From positions 124,001 to 188,000 of the forward strand of contig NZ_PNYA01000005.1 of assembly GCF_002879885.1 (NCBI RefSeq): a stretch of DNA of 64,000 nucleotides, read 5' to 3'. The stretch comes from Trinickia dabaoshanensis. GTDB lineage: Bacteria > Pseudomonadota > Gammaproteobacteria > Burkholderiales > Burkholderiaceae. Position 1 is the first letter of the stretch; each line of letters begins with the position of its first letter. The notes under the pieces were generated by a model. It did not search any database and was not told the DNA's origin. It worked only from the letters and a program-made list of their open reading frames with translations. This document shows positions 9,008 to 17,147 of this stretch, in pieces. Position numbers and translations under genes: made by a program.

Positions 9008-9601
9008 TCATTGCAGAGTGGCGGCCGAGGACGTATCGTTTTGCGGCGGCGGCGCCGAACTCTCCTGCTGATCGGCGGCCGCATCGGGCGATGCCGCCTG
9101 CGCAGCCATCGCGGGACGATTGCGAAGATGAAGCAAAAACTCTTGAATCAGCCGGTCCCATAGCTCGATCGTCGAGCGCAGGTGCCGCGCGCTCACGCCG
9201 CCCGCGACCACGACGTCCATCTCGAGCGCGAGAAACGCGCCGTGGCTTGCCAGTCTTGCGAAGCGCTTGGTGCGATTCCAGCTAGCCACCAGTTCTAGCT
9301 GCAACTCGCCCTGCACTTGCATGATGCAACTCAGGGTGTAATCGAGGTAGCGCACCGCATTAGGCTGTGCGCTGTCGGCGGGTTGCGGGTCGAGCATGGC
9401 CGACGCGACGTTACCGAACCGTACGGCAAAACCGATCCCTTGGCTTGCGCTCATCAATTGGACGATCCCGTTTTGCTCGGCCGCCGTCACGCGGTAGCCC
9501 GAAGCACGAAAGAGATCGGCAAGCTCCTCGATGCCGATCGCTTCGATCCAACCTTCGTGGCCGAGGGCGTTGCCGCCGGCATTCGTCGCTTGCTCGTTCA
9601 T
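9008..9601 (-). CDS. YbjN domain-containing protein
   Basis: The product is 197 residues from the ATG at 9601 (GAGGA 7-8 bases upstream). Residues about 22-150 match the YbjN/DUF1790 type: a helix (IEELADLFRASGYRVTAAE), strands (IVQLMSASQGIGFAVRFGN) and a helix-rich second half (FARLASHGAFLALEMDVVVAGGV, then LIQEFLLHL). This fold resembles class I type III chaperones and is annotated as a putative sensory transduction regulator. The C-terminus is a disordered Ala/Ser/Pro/Gln tail. It sits in the TpsB-ExbBD-TonB operon between a coiled-coil secreted protein and a Cys/His protein. A role as chaperone or scaffold is inference only. Confidence 0.7.
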   Translation of the reverse strand: MNEQATNAGGNALGHEGWIEAIGIEELADLFRASGYRVTAAEQNGIVQLMSASQGIGFAVRFGNVASAMLDPQPADSAQPNAVRYLDYTLSCIMQVQGELQLELVASWNRTKRFARLASHGAFLALEMDVVVAGGVSARHLRSTIELWDRLIQEFLLHLRNRPAMAAQAASPDAAADQQESSAPPPQNDTSSAATLQ

Positions 9602-9665
9602 TGTGTGTTCCTCAAAGACGTTGTTTAAAAGGACGATGGGTTCGGCACCCGTTGCATGCGAAGAC

Positions 9666-10340
9666 TCATGGGCGAGCGGCCGTCGCAGCAGCACTCGATG
9701 CGCTTTGCGGCGCATGAGCCGCCGGGTCGTACTTATCGGCATATAGCGCGTCACCGTAGCGCTCCCCGATCTCTTCGTATTTCACGCGCGCCTGTTGCGC
9801 GAAAGGCTCACGAGTGCGGAAAATCGCGCCGAAACCGACGTGCTCGTAGGCATCGAGAATGTCATGCCCGACACGATACAAATCGGCATTCTTCGCTTCG
9901 CAGGCCTTTAACTGGCCGTCTCGCTCGGAAACCGAGCTTGCCATCGCGGCACGCTGGGTTTCCGCTGCCCGTGCCGATGAAACCAGTGCTTCGTACGCCG
10001 TCTTGATCTTGGATAGTTGGAGCGCATCTTGCGCATGGCTGGCCTTCTCTTGCGCGAGCGCGCGGTCGGCAGCCGCAAGCGCGCCCGAACTCCCTTGCGT
10101 CGTGCCCAATTGCGCTTGCAGCGCCTTCACCTGCGCAAGCGCACTGTCTCGCTGCTGTTCCGCCGTCGATTTGTCGGTCTGAAGCTGCGTTTGGGTGTCC
10201 TGCAGTTGGCGCAACTGCATGATCGTCAGGCGCAGTTGAGCACGCAGCTTGTCTTCGATGCTCTGCGCGCGCGCGCCGCCGGCGTAAAGCAGCGCACCGG
10301 CGACGTGCGCCGCGATGGCGAAATGGCGAACCGTCTTCAT
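9666..10340 (-). CDS. Periplasmic coiled-coil protein
   Basis: A 224-residue protein with a signal peptide ending GGARAQ near residue 26. Residues about 28-145 are a long coiled coil (RLTIMQLRQLQDTQTQLQTD, then heptads rich in Gln, Ala, Leu). A C-terminal segment with one Cys (LKACEAKNADLYRVGHDILDAYE) follows. Such proteins are sometimes mislabelled DNA repair or chromosome segregation proteins, but the signal peptide places it in the periplasm. The start is 2 bases after the porin stop, indicating tight coupling. Function unknown; it may tether or space envelope components of this TonB-linked system. Confidence 0.7.
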   Translation of the reverse strand: MKTVRHFAIAAHVAGALLYAGGARAQSIEDKLRAQLRLTIMQLRQLQDTQTQLQTDKSTAEQQRDSALAQVKALQAQLGTTQGSSGALAAADRALAQEKASHAQDALQLSKIKTAYEALVSSARAAETQRAAMASSVSERDGQLKACEAKNADLYRVGHDILDAYEHVGFGAIFRTREPFAQQARVKYEEIGERYGDALYADKYDPAAHAPQSASSAAATAARP

Positions 10341-10342
10341 GG

Positions 10343-12154
10343 TCAGAATCTCGCGTTGAGCTCGAGTTGCAACACGTCGATCGATTCGGGCGGCCCGTAG
10401 ATTTCACGGGCACTGAGGTACCGCGCCGAAAGCCACGTATCGCGAGCCACGGCGTATGCCGCGCTGAGGATATAGCCGCGAGCGTTGGTCCCGCCCAGAT
10501 GGAAGTCCGGATCGTTGAGCGCATCGAGCGTCGCATCGGGCTGCAAGTACTTGTAGCCGAGCGAGAAATTCCACTGCCCCTTCGAATTCGGCTCGGGCTC
10601 ACCCAGCGTCACTTTTGCGAAGTAGCCGTTCGGGCCGCTACGATAGTCGTTGCGCGTGGCATTGATCGACGTCGAGTCGTAATTGTTCACGGGCAACGAG
10701 GCCGCGCTGAACGCCTTGTCTTCGTTATAGGCGAGATTTCGAACGTACTCGCCGTCCAAACGCAGCTTCAGCCGATTGGCCACGACGGTATCCCACTGCC
10801 CCTTCAAGTCGAGCAAGCGATAGTTGTAGGCGAGCCCGAACAATTGCGGCTCCGGCGTCGCGCCCGGCGCAAGATTCGGATTCTGAACGATGTTGCGCAA
10901 TGCGAGCAGCGTATTGCCGCCCTGCATGAACGTCGGGGCTTCGTTATCGGTGCTGCAACTCGTCACGCCGGCATAGAGGGCGCAAGGCGAGGACAACGTG
11001 CCGCGCAGGTTTTGGAAGTCGTAATAGGCGATCGCACCCTTGACCGTGTTGTGCTCGTCGATCTTCCATTTCGCACCGAACTGCGCCCCGAGCATCCACT
11101 TCGTATCCCCGCCCACCTTCTGCACGCTGTTCGATGGGAAGTTGTCGACCGTGTATTGAATCGGGAACAAACCGAGCGTGCCGAACAAAGTCACGTCTCG
11201 ATTGGACGGCAATGTGCGCTCGAAGCGCGCCGCCAGGCCGTCCATTTCAAGGTCGTTCGAAAACAGCAAATCCGACGAGAAGAACGGATTGTCGAAGCGA
11301 CCCGCGAGGACATTTAGCCAAGGCGTGGGCTGGTACGAAAAGAATGCCTTGTTGAGCCAAATGTTCTTCTTCGAGAAACCCCCGCCCGCCGTTGCCGTGG
11401 TGGAGACCGGCCCGTTGTCGTTGCCCGAGGCAAGCCCGATGCCAGCCTTCAACTGCTCCGACAACTGCGCCGTGACGCCCAGGCGGGCTCGGAACCGTTC
11501 GAGGTTGTTGCGATTGCCCGTCGTGTTCAGCGTCGGCGCCTGCACGCTATTCGTATTCGAGTTGACGTCGAACCCGCCACCCTGGTTCATCGCCATGAAA
11601 TTCGTCACGTTGTTCGCGTTCCGGGCCCCGAAGAGGCGGTACTCGTCGCGCACGCGCAGATCGCCGTCGAGCGTGAAGCGCGACACCCAGTCCGGAAACG
11701 TGTTCGGCAACGCCCAGTTTTCGGCCTTGGCTTGAGCGACGACCTCTTGCTTGACTTGGTCTCTGATCTGATCTCGCACGACTTGCGGCACGTAAGGCAC
11801 CGCCACGTCCCCCGGTTGCGTCGGCGCGTTCACGACGGCCGCGCCCGCCGGCGCACGCGTGGCGCTCGCCGCTTTCACCTGCGCGGTTTCCTCTTGCGCC
11901 TCGCGGATCAAGTCGTTCGCGTTGGCCTGCGTAATGACGCCGCGCTTGACCAGAAGATTGATCAAGTTGATCACCGTGCTTTCCGTCGGCGCCGCCTTGC
12001 CCGCTGCCGCTTGCGTCTCGAGCGACTGTGCTTGCACGCTACCCGCGCAAACGAGCCCGAGTGTAAGCAGCGTCGCGCTCACCCGCGAAAGCGGCGGTGC
12101 GAACGTGCGAGCGCCGGCGTGCCGGGGACCCCGTCGATGTGTCTTCCGAATCAT
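10343..12154 (-). CDS. Putative outer-membrane porin
   Basis: The product is 603 residues from the ATG at 12154 (GGAGAG 6 bases upstream). After an Arg-rich N-terminus comes a signal sequence (LLTLGLVCAGSVQAQ), then a helical periplasmic stretch (VINLINLLVKRGVITQANANDLIREAQEE). From about residue 160 a beta-barrel begins (FTLDGDLRVRDEYRLFG), with alternating strands and a C-terminal aromatic residue (LELNARF), the usual outer-membrane barrel signature. It resembles the Pfam putative-porin family. It follows tonB in the operon, so it is a candidate outer-membrane partner of this ExbBD-TonB set, although I see no TonB box or plug domain. Confidence 0.8.
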   Translation of the reverse strand: MIRKTHRRGPRHAGARTFAPPLSRVSATLLTLGLVCAGSVQAQSLETQAAAGKAAPTESTVINLINLLVKRGVITQANANDLIREAQEETAQVKAASATRAPAGAAVVNAPTQPGDVAVPYVPQVVRDQIRDQVKQEVVAQAKAENWALPNTFPDWVSRFTLDGDLRVRDEYRLFGARNANNVTNFMAMNQGGGFDVNSNTNSVQAPTLNTTGNRNNLERFRARLGVTAQLSEQLKAGIGLASGNDNGPVSTTATAGGGFSKKNIWLNKAFFSYQPTPWLNVLAGRFDNPFFSSDLLFSNDLEMDGLAARFERTLPSNRDVTLFGTLGLFPIQYTVDNFPSNSVQKVGGDTKWMLGAQFGAKWKIDEHNTVKGAIAYYDFQNLRGTLSSPCALYAGVTSCSTDNEAPTFMQGGNTLLALRNIVQNPNLAPGATPEPQLFGLAYNYRLLDLKGQWDTVVANRLKLRLDGEYVRNLAYNEDKAFSAASLPVNNYDSTSINATRNDYRSGPNGYFAKVTLGEPEPNSKGQWNFSLGYKYLQPDATLDALNDPDFHLGGTNARGYILSAAYAVARDTWLSARYLSAREIYGPPESIDVLQLELNARF

Positions 12155-12244
12155 CAAATCTCTCCGCGTAACTGCTGTGCTTGTCGGCATCGCCCGTGGC
12201 TCGAGCCGTGCCTCGTCGTCCGCGCCCGCTGTCTTGGCGTCGCG

Positions 12245-12943
12245 TTATATCGGTTTGCGTCCTTGCAGCTTCACGAGCACCGGATAGGTCGTGGCCGGTG
12301 GCGGCGCCTCGTCCACTTTGCCCATCGCCTCGATGGCCGCGACGACCGCCGCGTCGAGCTTCTCGTCGCCCGTGGACTGCGCGATGCTGACCTTCGTAAT
12401 GTGTCCCGAGGCGTCCATCCACAAGTTGAAGCTGCCCGTGAAGCGCGCGCCGCCCGCGTCTTGCACACCCTTGTCTTGCTCGATAGCCCGCTGCAGCACG
12501 TAGACCATGTACTGCGCGTAGCTCGCGTTGCCGAAGCGTCCGCCACCGCCGCTGCCGACGCTGCCCGAGCCGTCCCCCGCGGCAATCCCGAAGCTATCCG
12601 TGCCCGCTTGCGCCGGCGCATTCATCGTCATTTGCTTCGGCTGGTTATCGGTCGGCTTCGGCGCCTCCGCGGGCTTCGGCGCGATCGTCGGCTTATCGAC
12701 CGGGGTCTTCGTCTCTTCCTTCACCTTCTCGGGCGGCGGCTTTTGTTTCGGCGGCGGCGGGGGCGGCGGCAACGGGATGACGGTCGTGACCTGCGGGGCC
12801 GTGACGCGCTTCACGCCCGCCGTATCGGATGCGTAGTGCCAAATAAGCGCGGCCACACCGACGAAAACGAGCCCGATCGCGATCGGCTTGACGTAGCGCA
12901 GCACACCTTTACGTTGCGGGCCGCCCTGATATGCCATCTCCAT
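12245..12943 (-). CDS. tonB: TonB-family energy transducer
   Basis: A 232-residue protein with classic TonB layout: short cytoplasmic N-terminus, one membrane anchor (about residues 20-38), a Pro/Lys-rich periplasm-spanning spacer (a run of eight prolines near residue 58 followed by Lys-Pro and Glu-Lys repeats), a Gly-rich linker and a C-terminal TonB domain (FTGSFNLWMDASGHITKVSI). It transmits proton-motive force from ExbB-ExbD to an outer-membrane client. It begins 9 bases after exbD. There is no TonB-dependent receptor anywhere in the window, so the client is unknown; candidates are the adjacent porin or the TpsB transporter. Confidence 0.9.
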   Translation of the reverse strand: MEMAYQGGPQRKGVLRYVKPIAIGLVFVGVAALIWHYASDTAGVKRVTAPQVTTVIPLPPPPPPPKQKPPPEKVKEETKTPVDKPTIAPKPAEAPKPTDNQPKQMTMNAPAQAGTDSFGIAAGDGSGSVGSGGGGRFGNASYAQYMVYVLQRAIEQDKGVQDAGGARFTGSFNLWMDASGHITKVSIAQSTGDEKLDAAVVAAIEAMGKVDEAPPPATTYPVLVKLQGRKPI

Positions 12944-12952
12944 CGTCGGCCC

Positions 12953-13363
12953 CTATCCGCCTTGCTTCGCGCGGCCCGTGACGAGCCCGACCTGCGACAA
13001 GTCCAGCCGCCGTAGCAGATCGAGGACGTCCATCACCTTTTGGTATTGCACGGCCGAATCGCCCTTGAGCACGATCGGAAAATCCGGGTTGCTCGCCTTC
13101 TCCGTGCGCAGCCGGCTTTCGAGCTCGTCCATCGTGACCGGATAGGCATCGAGATAGACTTGGCCCGAATCGGCCACGGTGATCGCTTTCGTCTTCGGCT
13201 TCGCCAGGCTGGCCGAGGAGCTCGCCTTCGGCAAATCGACCTTGATGCCTTGCACCGAGGCCGTCGTCATGATGATGAAGATGATCAGCAGCACGTACGC
13301 CAGATCGAGCATCGGCGTGATGTTGATGTCGTCGTACGGCTTGTCGTCGTCCTGAACCTGCAT
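12953..13363 (-). CDS. exbD: ExbD/TolR-family proton-channel subunit
   Basis: A 136-residue protein of normal ExbD length. The single N-terminal membrane helix carries the family's essential aspartate (INITPMLDLAYVLLIIFIIM). The periplasmic domain (about residues 60-130) follows with the ExbD-type pattern TMDELESRLR and VLKGDSAVQYQKVMDVLDLLR. It lies 27 bases after the ExbB fusion gene and 9 bases before tonB. It would form the proton channel with the ExbB domain of the fusion. It corresponds to ExbD2 of the P. aeruginosa PdtAB locus. Confidence 0.93.
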   Translation of the reverse strand: MQVQDDDKPYDDINITPMLDLAYVLLIIFIIMTTASVQGIKVDLPKASSSASLAKPKTKAITVADSGQVYLDAYPVTMDELESRLRTEKASNPDFPIVLKGDSAVQYQKVMDVLDLLRRLDLSQVGLVTGRAKQGG

Positions 13364-13390
13364 GATGTCCTCCGCTTGGGTTCAGTCCGC

Positions 13391-15190
13391 TCAGTCCGCC
13401 AGCAACGCGTGATCGGGCGCCCGGTGCGCTTCCGCGAGGCGCGTGACGAATTCGTCGACGAACACTTGCATGTTCGCGGTCACGTTCTTGTTGCGAATGA
13501 GCAGGTAGTTGTAGCCGAACAGCGCGGGGATCGCGACGAACAACCCCGTGACCGTCGCGAGCAACGCGGCCGCGATACCCGGCGCGATGGCATTGACGTT
13601 GACGTCGCCGGCCGCCGCGATCGCGGCGAACGTGATCATCACGCCCACCACCGTGCCGAGCAGGCCGAGGAACGGGCCGCCCGAAATCGCGATGGTCAGC
13701 AGCACCATCGATTTCGACAGCCGCTGGTTCTCGCGCACGAGCGTGGCATCCATCGATGCGCGAATCGCTTCGATCGACTCCGAAGTGATGACCGTGCGGC
13801 CGTTATCGTCCACGCGGCTGTGAATTTCGGCCACGCCGGCTTTATAGAGCCGATACAAAGAGGACTTGCTCAGCTTGCGCCCTTCGTCGCTCGCCTCCGC
13901 CGTGTGGGCGAGGCCCACGAGATGCTTGCCCGCGACTTGGCGGAAACGTTGAACGAAAAAGTCGTTCGCTTTATCGACGGTGCCGACGTATTGCGCCTTC
14001 GTCCACATGACGACCCACGAGATGGCCGCCATCACGAGCAAGATGCCGATGACGACCCACGCGTCGATCGTCACCGAATGCACGATGACCCCGAAATAGC
14101 CGAAGCCGAAGCCCGATTGCTTTTCGTCGGCGCCGTAAGCGACGAGCTTCGATTCCGATCCTTCGGACAGCGCTTCGAGTGCGATCGCCTCGGCCGGGCG
14201 CGCGACCTTCGAGAGCCGCAGTTCGTCGAGCGCGCCGTTGTAGCCCGTGAAGGCGCCCGCTGTGCCGCCGACGTCTCCGCCCACCGCGGCGGCGCCCGTC
14301 AGCGCCGGCAACGCCGCCGCGATCCGCGAGATCTCCTTGCCGTTGACATAGACGGTCAGCGCTTTGCCGTCGGCCGTCACCGCGAGATGGCTCCATTGGT
14401 TGACCGCGATCGCCGTGCCCGCCGGCGTGCGGACCGGCGCGGCGCCGCCATCGACTTCCGCGAACGGCACGCCGTTGTCCAGCCCGATCAGCAATGCGCC
14501 GCTCTGATCGCGCTTGCTATAGAGCAATACGTTGGGACCCAGGGCCGCCGGCTTGACCCACGCGCTGAACGTGAAGCTCGAGCCGGCCGCCTCGTCGAGC
14601 GAGGGCGACGCGGGCAGCGCCAGCGTACTCGTGCCGTCGAAGCGCGCGCCTTTGCCGACGATGCCATCCTCGATCGTCTTGAACGTGGCATTGCGGCCGT
14701 TGTTCGCATAGGCGGTCGCGTCCTTCGGCGGCGTGCCCGCCGCGTCGTCGAAGTGATAGACGAGCGTGTAATCGGGATCGAAGACTTGCGCGGCTTTGCC
14801 CGCATCGGCCGTCTTCTTGTTGCCGTAGTACATCCAGATCGACTGTGCCGCGCCGGCCGGCATGGCCGGCACATCGACCCAAATCAGCGCGACGCCGAGC
14901 ACGGGATCGTACTGTTCGATCGCGTAATTGAGCGGGGTCTTGTCGTCCGCCGCCACGAATCGAATGTCGCCGCCGTTGTCGGCCAGGCCGTCGAACTGGA
15001 AATTGCCCGAGTGCAGCCGGATCAAAAGCGGCATGCGCCCCGAGAAATTCGTCACGTTCGCGCCCTTGGGGCTCATATCGATCGTAATCGCCTTCCGGTA
15101 CGACCAATCCGATTGCCACCACGCGTTCGCCACGCCGGGCAACAACCCCAGCAGTGCGGTCAACATCAACACCAGTGCTCGCTTCACCAT
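13391..15190 (-). CDS. DUF2341-LamG-MotA/TolQ/ExbB fusion protein
   Basis: A 599-residue fusion. The start at 15190 has GGGGG upstream and gives a signal peptide (MVKRALVLMLTALLGLLPGVANA). Residues about 25-140 form a DUF2341 domain (WWQSDWSYRKAITID, later SIWMYYGNKKTADA). Residues about 145-345 are a LamG/concanavalin-like domain (LVYHFDDAAG, FTFSAWVKPA, YNGALDELRLSKVARPAEAI). A membrane helix near 375-395 leads into a full ExbB/TolQ/MotA unit with the conserved GPFLGLLGTVVGVMITF segment. Ordinary ExbB is about 240 residues, so a large putative carbohydrate-binding module has been placed in the periplasm at the head of the channel subunit. It lies between tpsB and exbD. Confidence 0.9.
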   Translation of the reverse strand: MVKRALVLMLTALLGLLPGVANAWWQSDWSYRKAITIDMSPKGANVTNFSGRMPLLIRLHSGNFQFDGLADNGGDIRFVAADDKTPLNYAIEQYDPVLGVALIWVDVPAMPAGAAQSIWMYYGNKKTADAGKAAQVFDPDYTLVYHFDDAAGTPPKDATAYANNGRNATFKTIEDGIVGKGARFDGTSTLALPASPSLDEAAGSSFTFSAWVKPAALGPNVLLYSKRDQSGALLIGLDNGVPFAEVDGGAAPVRTPAGTAIAVNQWSHLAVTADGKALTVYVNGKEISRIAAALPALTGAAAVGGDVGGTAGAFTGYNGALDELRLSKVARPAEAIALEALSEGSESKLVAYGADEKQSGFGFGYFGVIVHSVTIDAWVVIGILLVMAAISWVVMWTKAQYVGTVDKANDFFVQRFRQVAGKHLVGLAHTAEASDEGRKLSKSSLYRLYKAGVAEIHSRVDDNGRTVITSESIEAIRASMDATLVRENQRLSKSMVLLTIAISGGPFLGLLGTVVGVMITFAAIAAAGDVNVNAIAPGIAAALLATVTGLFVAIPALFGYNYLLIRNKNVTANMQVFVDEFVTRLAEAHRAPDHALLAD

Positions 15191-15245
15191 ATCCCCCGAG
15201 TGGACCGCGCCGGCGCGGGCCGGCACGCATTGATCTGAACCGCCG

Positions 15246-16904
15246 TCAAAAACCCAGCCGCACGTAAAAGTCGAATCGCGGGCTATAGCGCCGCGTGTAG
15301 CCCCCAGGCTTGAGCGGCCAGCCTGCTTCGAAATCCGCGCTCACGTACTTGAGCATCTGCATGCGCGTGCCCAACCCGACGCTCAACAAGTTGAAGCTCG
15401 ACGTCTGCTCCGGCAGCGGGCTCAGCAACCAAAGGTGCGCGGCATCGACGAACGCATGGAAGCGCCACTCGCCGACGTGGCCGCCAACCGTCTTACCGAG
15501 CCATTTACTGACCGATGGGCTCACGAGTTCGAACGAGCCGATCACGCCGCTATCGGCCGTGTCCTCGGCCTGCATATAGCCGCGCACGCTATTCATGCCG
15601 CCTGCCGAAAACTGTTCGCTCGAGACGAGCGGCGAATCGGCCAACTGCGCGCTGACGTGCGCGCGGGCCCGCATGTCGTTCGAAAAATGTTGGGTGTGGT
15701 CGATATCGAACTTGCCGTACAGGAAATCGGGCTGCGCGTTGTAGCGCTTGCTATCCCACGTGCTCCAATCGCTGCCCACGCCGCGAATATTCGTCGTCAG
15801 CGCCGCGCTGAAACTCGTTTGCGATTGCTTCAGGCTCAGTTGGCTGTTGTAGGCCAGCGTGACGGGGACGTAGGTCAGCGGAACAGTCGAGTTTTCACCC
15901 GCCACGCTGACGGTTTCGTCGAAATGCTTGCGGTCGATTTCCACGCTGACCGATTGGGCGTAGGTATCCGTCGCCGGCAACGTGTAGATCGCCGTCAAGC
16001 CGAAGGTGGTGCCCTTTCCGAGCACGTTGGTTCCCGCCACGGACGCGACGTTGCTGTCCGAATGCACGACCGTGGCCAGCAAACTCCAGTGGGAGTCCTG
16101 CAGCGGCGCCAAGTACGAGAACGAAAACACGCGCGCATCGTTCGGATGCTGCGGCGCGATCAAATACGTGCCCGACAGTACGTGCCCGAGCTGCCACAGG
16201 TTCGAGTAGCTGAAGGTCGCGCTCGTGCGCAGCGCCGAGGTGCCCGGGCTATTGTCGTTGTTCAAGTCGATCGTGCCGTGAATGGGGCTGTGGTCATCGA
16301 CCTTCAGATCGACATCGACCGTTTGCGGCATCGCCCCCGGTTCGAGCACGGGTATCACCTGCCGGTCGGCCGTACGATTCAAGTCCGCCAGTTGCTGCTG
16401 CGCGGCGCCGAAATCGGGCACCTTGCCCTCGGCGAGCGCAGGCACCGCGTCGCGAATGCGCAGCGGCGAATCGTATTTCGCGCCTTCCACATGCACGCGC
16501 CCCACCTTCGCCTCGACCACCTGCAACACGATCACGCCGTTCTTGACCTCTTGCGGCGGCAACTCGACGACGACCGACTGATAGCCTTTGTCTTGATACA
16601 CCTTTTGCAACGCGTCGCGCGCGGCATTGACGTCCGCCAGCGATTTGCCCGGGCCTTCGAACGGGTACACGGCCTTCTCGACATCCAAGCCGGTCAACGT
16701 CGTGTTGCCGCGCACGATGAACTCGTTCACGTCGAAAACGCGCGGCGCACTCGCATGCGCGGCGGCATCGCTCCTCGCGCCGCCGTCATCCTGCGCTTGA
16801 GCGCCCCCCGCCCAACCGAGCCCCGTCATCACGGCAACCCCTGCCCACCGGCAGTGCCGCGACCACTTGCGCCCGCATGGTTCCCCGTCAACTCTCGGCG
16901 GCAT
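15246..16904 (-). CDS. TpsB two-partner secretion transporter (ShlB/FhaC/HecB family)
   Basis: A 552-residue Omp85-superfamily transporter of usual length. A signal region ends near AQAQ (residue 38). Two POTRA domains follow: FIVRGNTTLTGLDVEKAVYPFEG with YQDKGYQSVVVELPP, then VEAKVGRVHVEGAKYDSPLRIRDAVP. From about residue 200 a 16-strand barrel begins (GTIDLNNDNSPGTSALRTSATF) and the barrel signature VRGY is present (GGMNSVRGYMQAED). The last residues FDFYVRLGF end in Phe, as outer-membrane barrels do. It would export the giant haemagglutinin at 30614-43312, making a split two-partner system like P. aeruginosa PdtA/PdtB. First gene of the ExbBD-TonB operon. Confidence 0.93.
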   Translation of the reverse strand: MPPRVDGEPCGRKWSRHCRWAGVAVMTGLGWAGGAQAQDDGGARSDAAAHASAPRVFDVNEFIVRGNTTLTGLDVEKAVYPFEGPGKSLADVNAARDALQKVYQDKGYQSVVVELPPQEVKNGVIVLQVVEAKVGRVHVEGAKYDSPLRIRDAVPALAEGKVPDFGAAQQQLADLNRTADRQVIPVLEPGAMPQTVDVDLKVDDHSPIHGTIDLNNDNSPGTSALRTSATFSYSNLWQLGHVLSGTYLIAPQHPNDARVFSFSYLAPLQDSHWSLLATVVHSDSNVASVAGTNVLGKGTTFGLTAIYTLPATDTYAQSVSVEIDRKHFDETVSVAGENSTVPLTYVPVTLAYNSQLSLKQSQTSFSAALTTNIRGVGSDWSTWDSKRYNAQPDFLYGKFDIDHTQHFSNDMRARAHVSAQLADSPLVSSEQFSAGGMNSVRGYMQAEDTADSGVIGSFELVSPSVSKWLGKTVGGHVGEWRFHAFVDAAHLWLLSPLPEQTSSFNLLSVGLGTRMQMLKYVSADFEAGWPLKPGGYTRRYSPRFDFYVRLGF

Positions 16905-17031
16905 GCGCCATTCCCCTTTTCATTCGATTCCTCGCCGCGCCGGTTCGTCAGCCTATGAAAAGACGTCTGCATCTGCTCGCGCCTCCTTCGTACCGTACCT
17001 GCATAACGATGTTGCAATCGCGTGACTATCG

Positions 17032-17046
17032 GTTAGTATTCCTAAC
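17032..17046. repeat. Inverted repeat GTTAG-N5-CTAAC
   Basis: A perfect 5-base inverted repeat around TATTC, about 130 bases upstream of the TpsB start and touching the candidate Pho box at 17045-17062. It could be a second regulator site or part of the promoter; no factor is identified. Confidence 0.35.
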
Positions 17047-17062
17047 GAAAAGCTAGTGACTG
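17045..17062 (-). promoter_or_regulatory. Candidate Pho box upstream of the TpsB-ExbBD-TonB operon
   Basis: Read on the minus strand the site is CAGTCAC-TAGC-TTTTCGT, a 7-4-7 direct-repeat layout like the PhoB box (consensus CTGTCAT, four bases, CTGTCAT). It closely resembles the site before the signalling operon at 26998-27015 (CTGTCAC-AGTC-TTTTCCT). It lies 141 bases upstream of the TpsB start. The second half is weak, so this rests on similarity between sites and on known Pho control of the related P. aeruginosa locus. Confidence 0.4.
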
Positions 17063-17147
17063 ATTTTGCTTCGATGCCGACCGGCTAGACACTCAATAAC
17101 CAAGACGGAACGCGTACGCGTAACCCGCACGATTCGTTGCATGACGA

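Noticed and set aside
13040-15238. 732-codon open frame on the plus strand opposite exbD and the DUF2341-ExbB fusion
   Set aside because: Arg/His/Asp-rich composition typical of an antisense frame in high-GC DNA; no domain, and it lies wholly opposite two clear genes.
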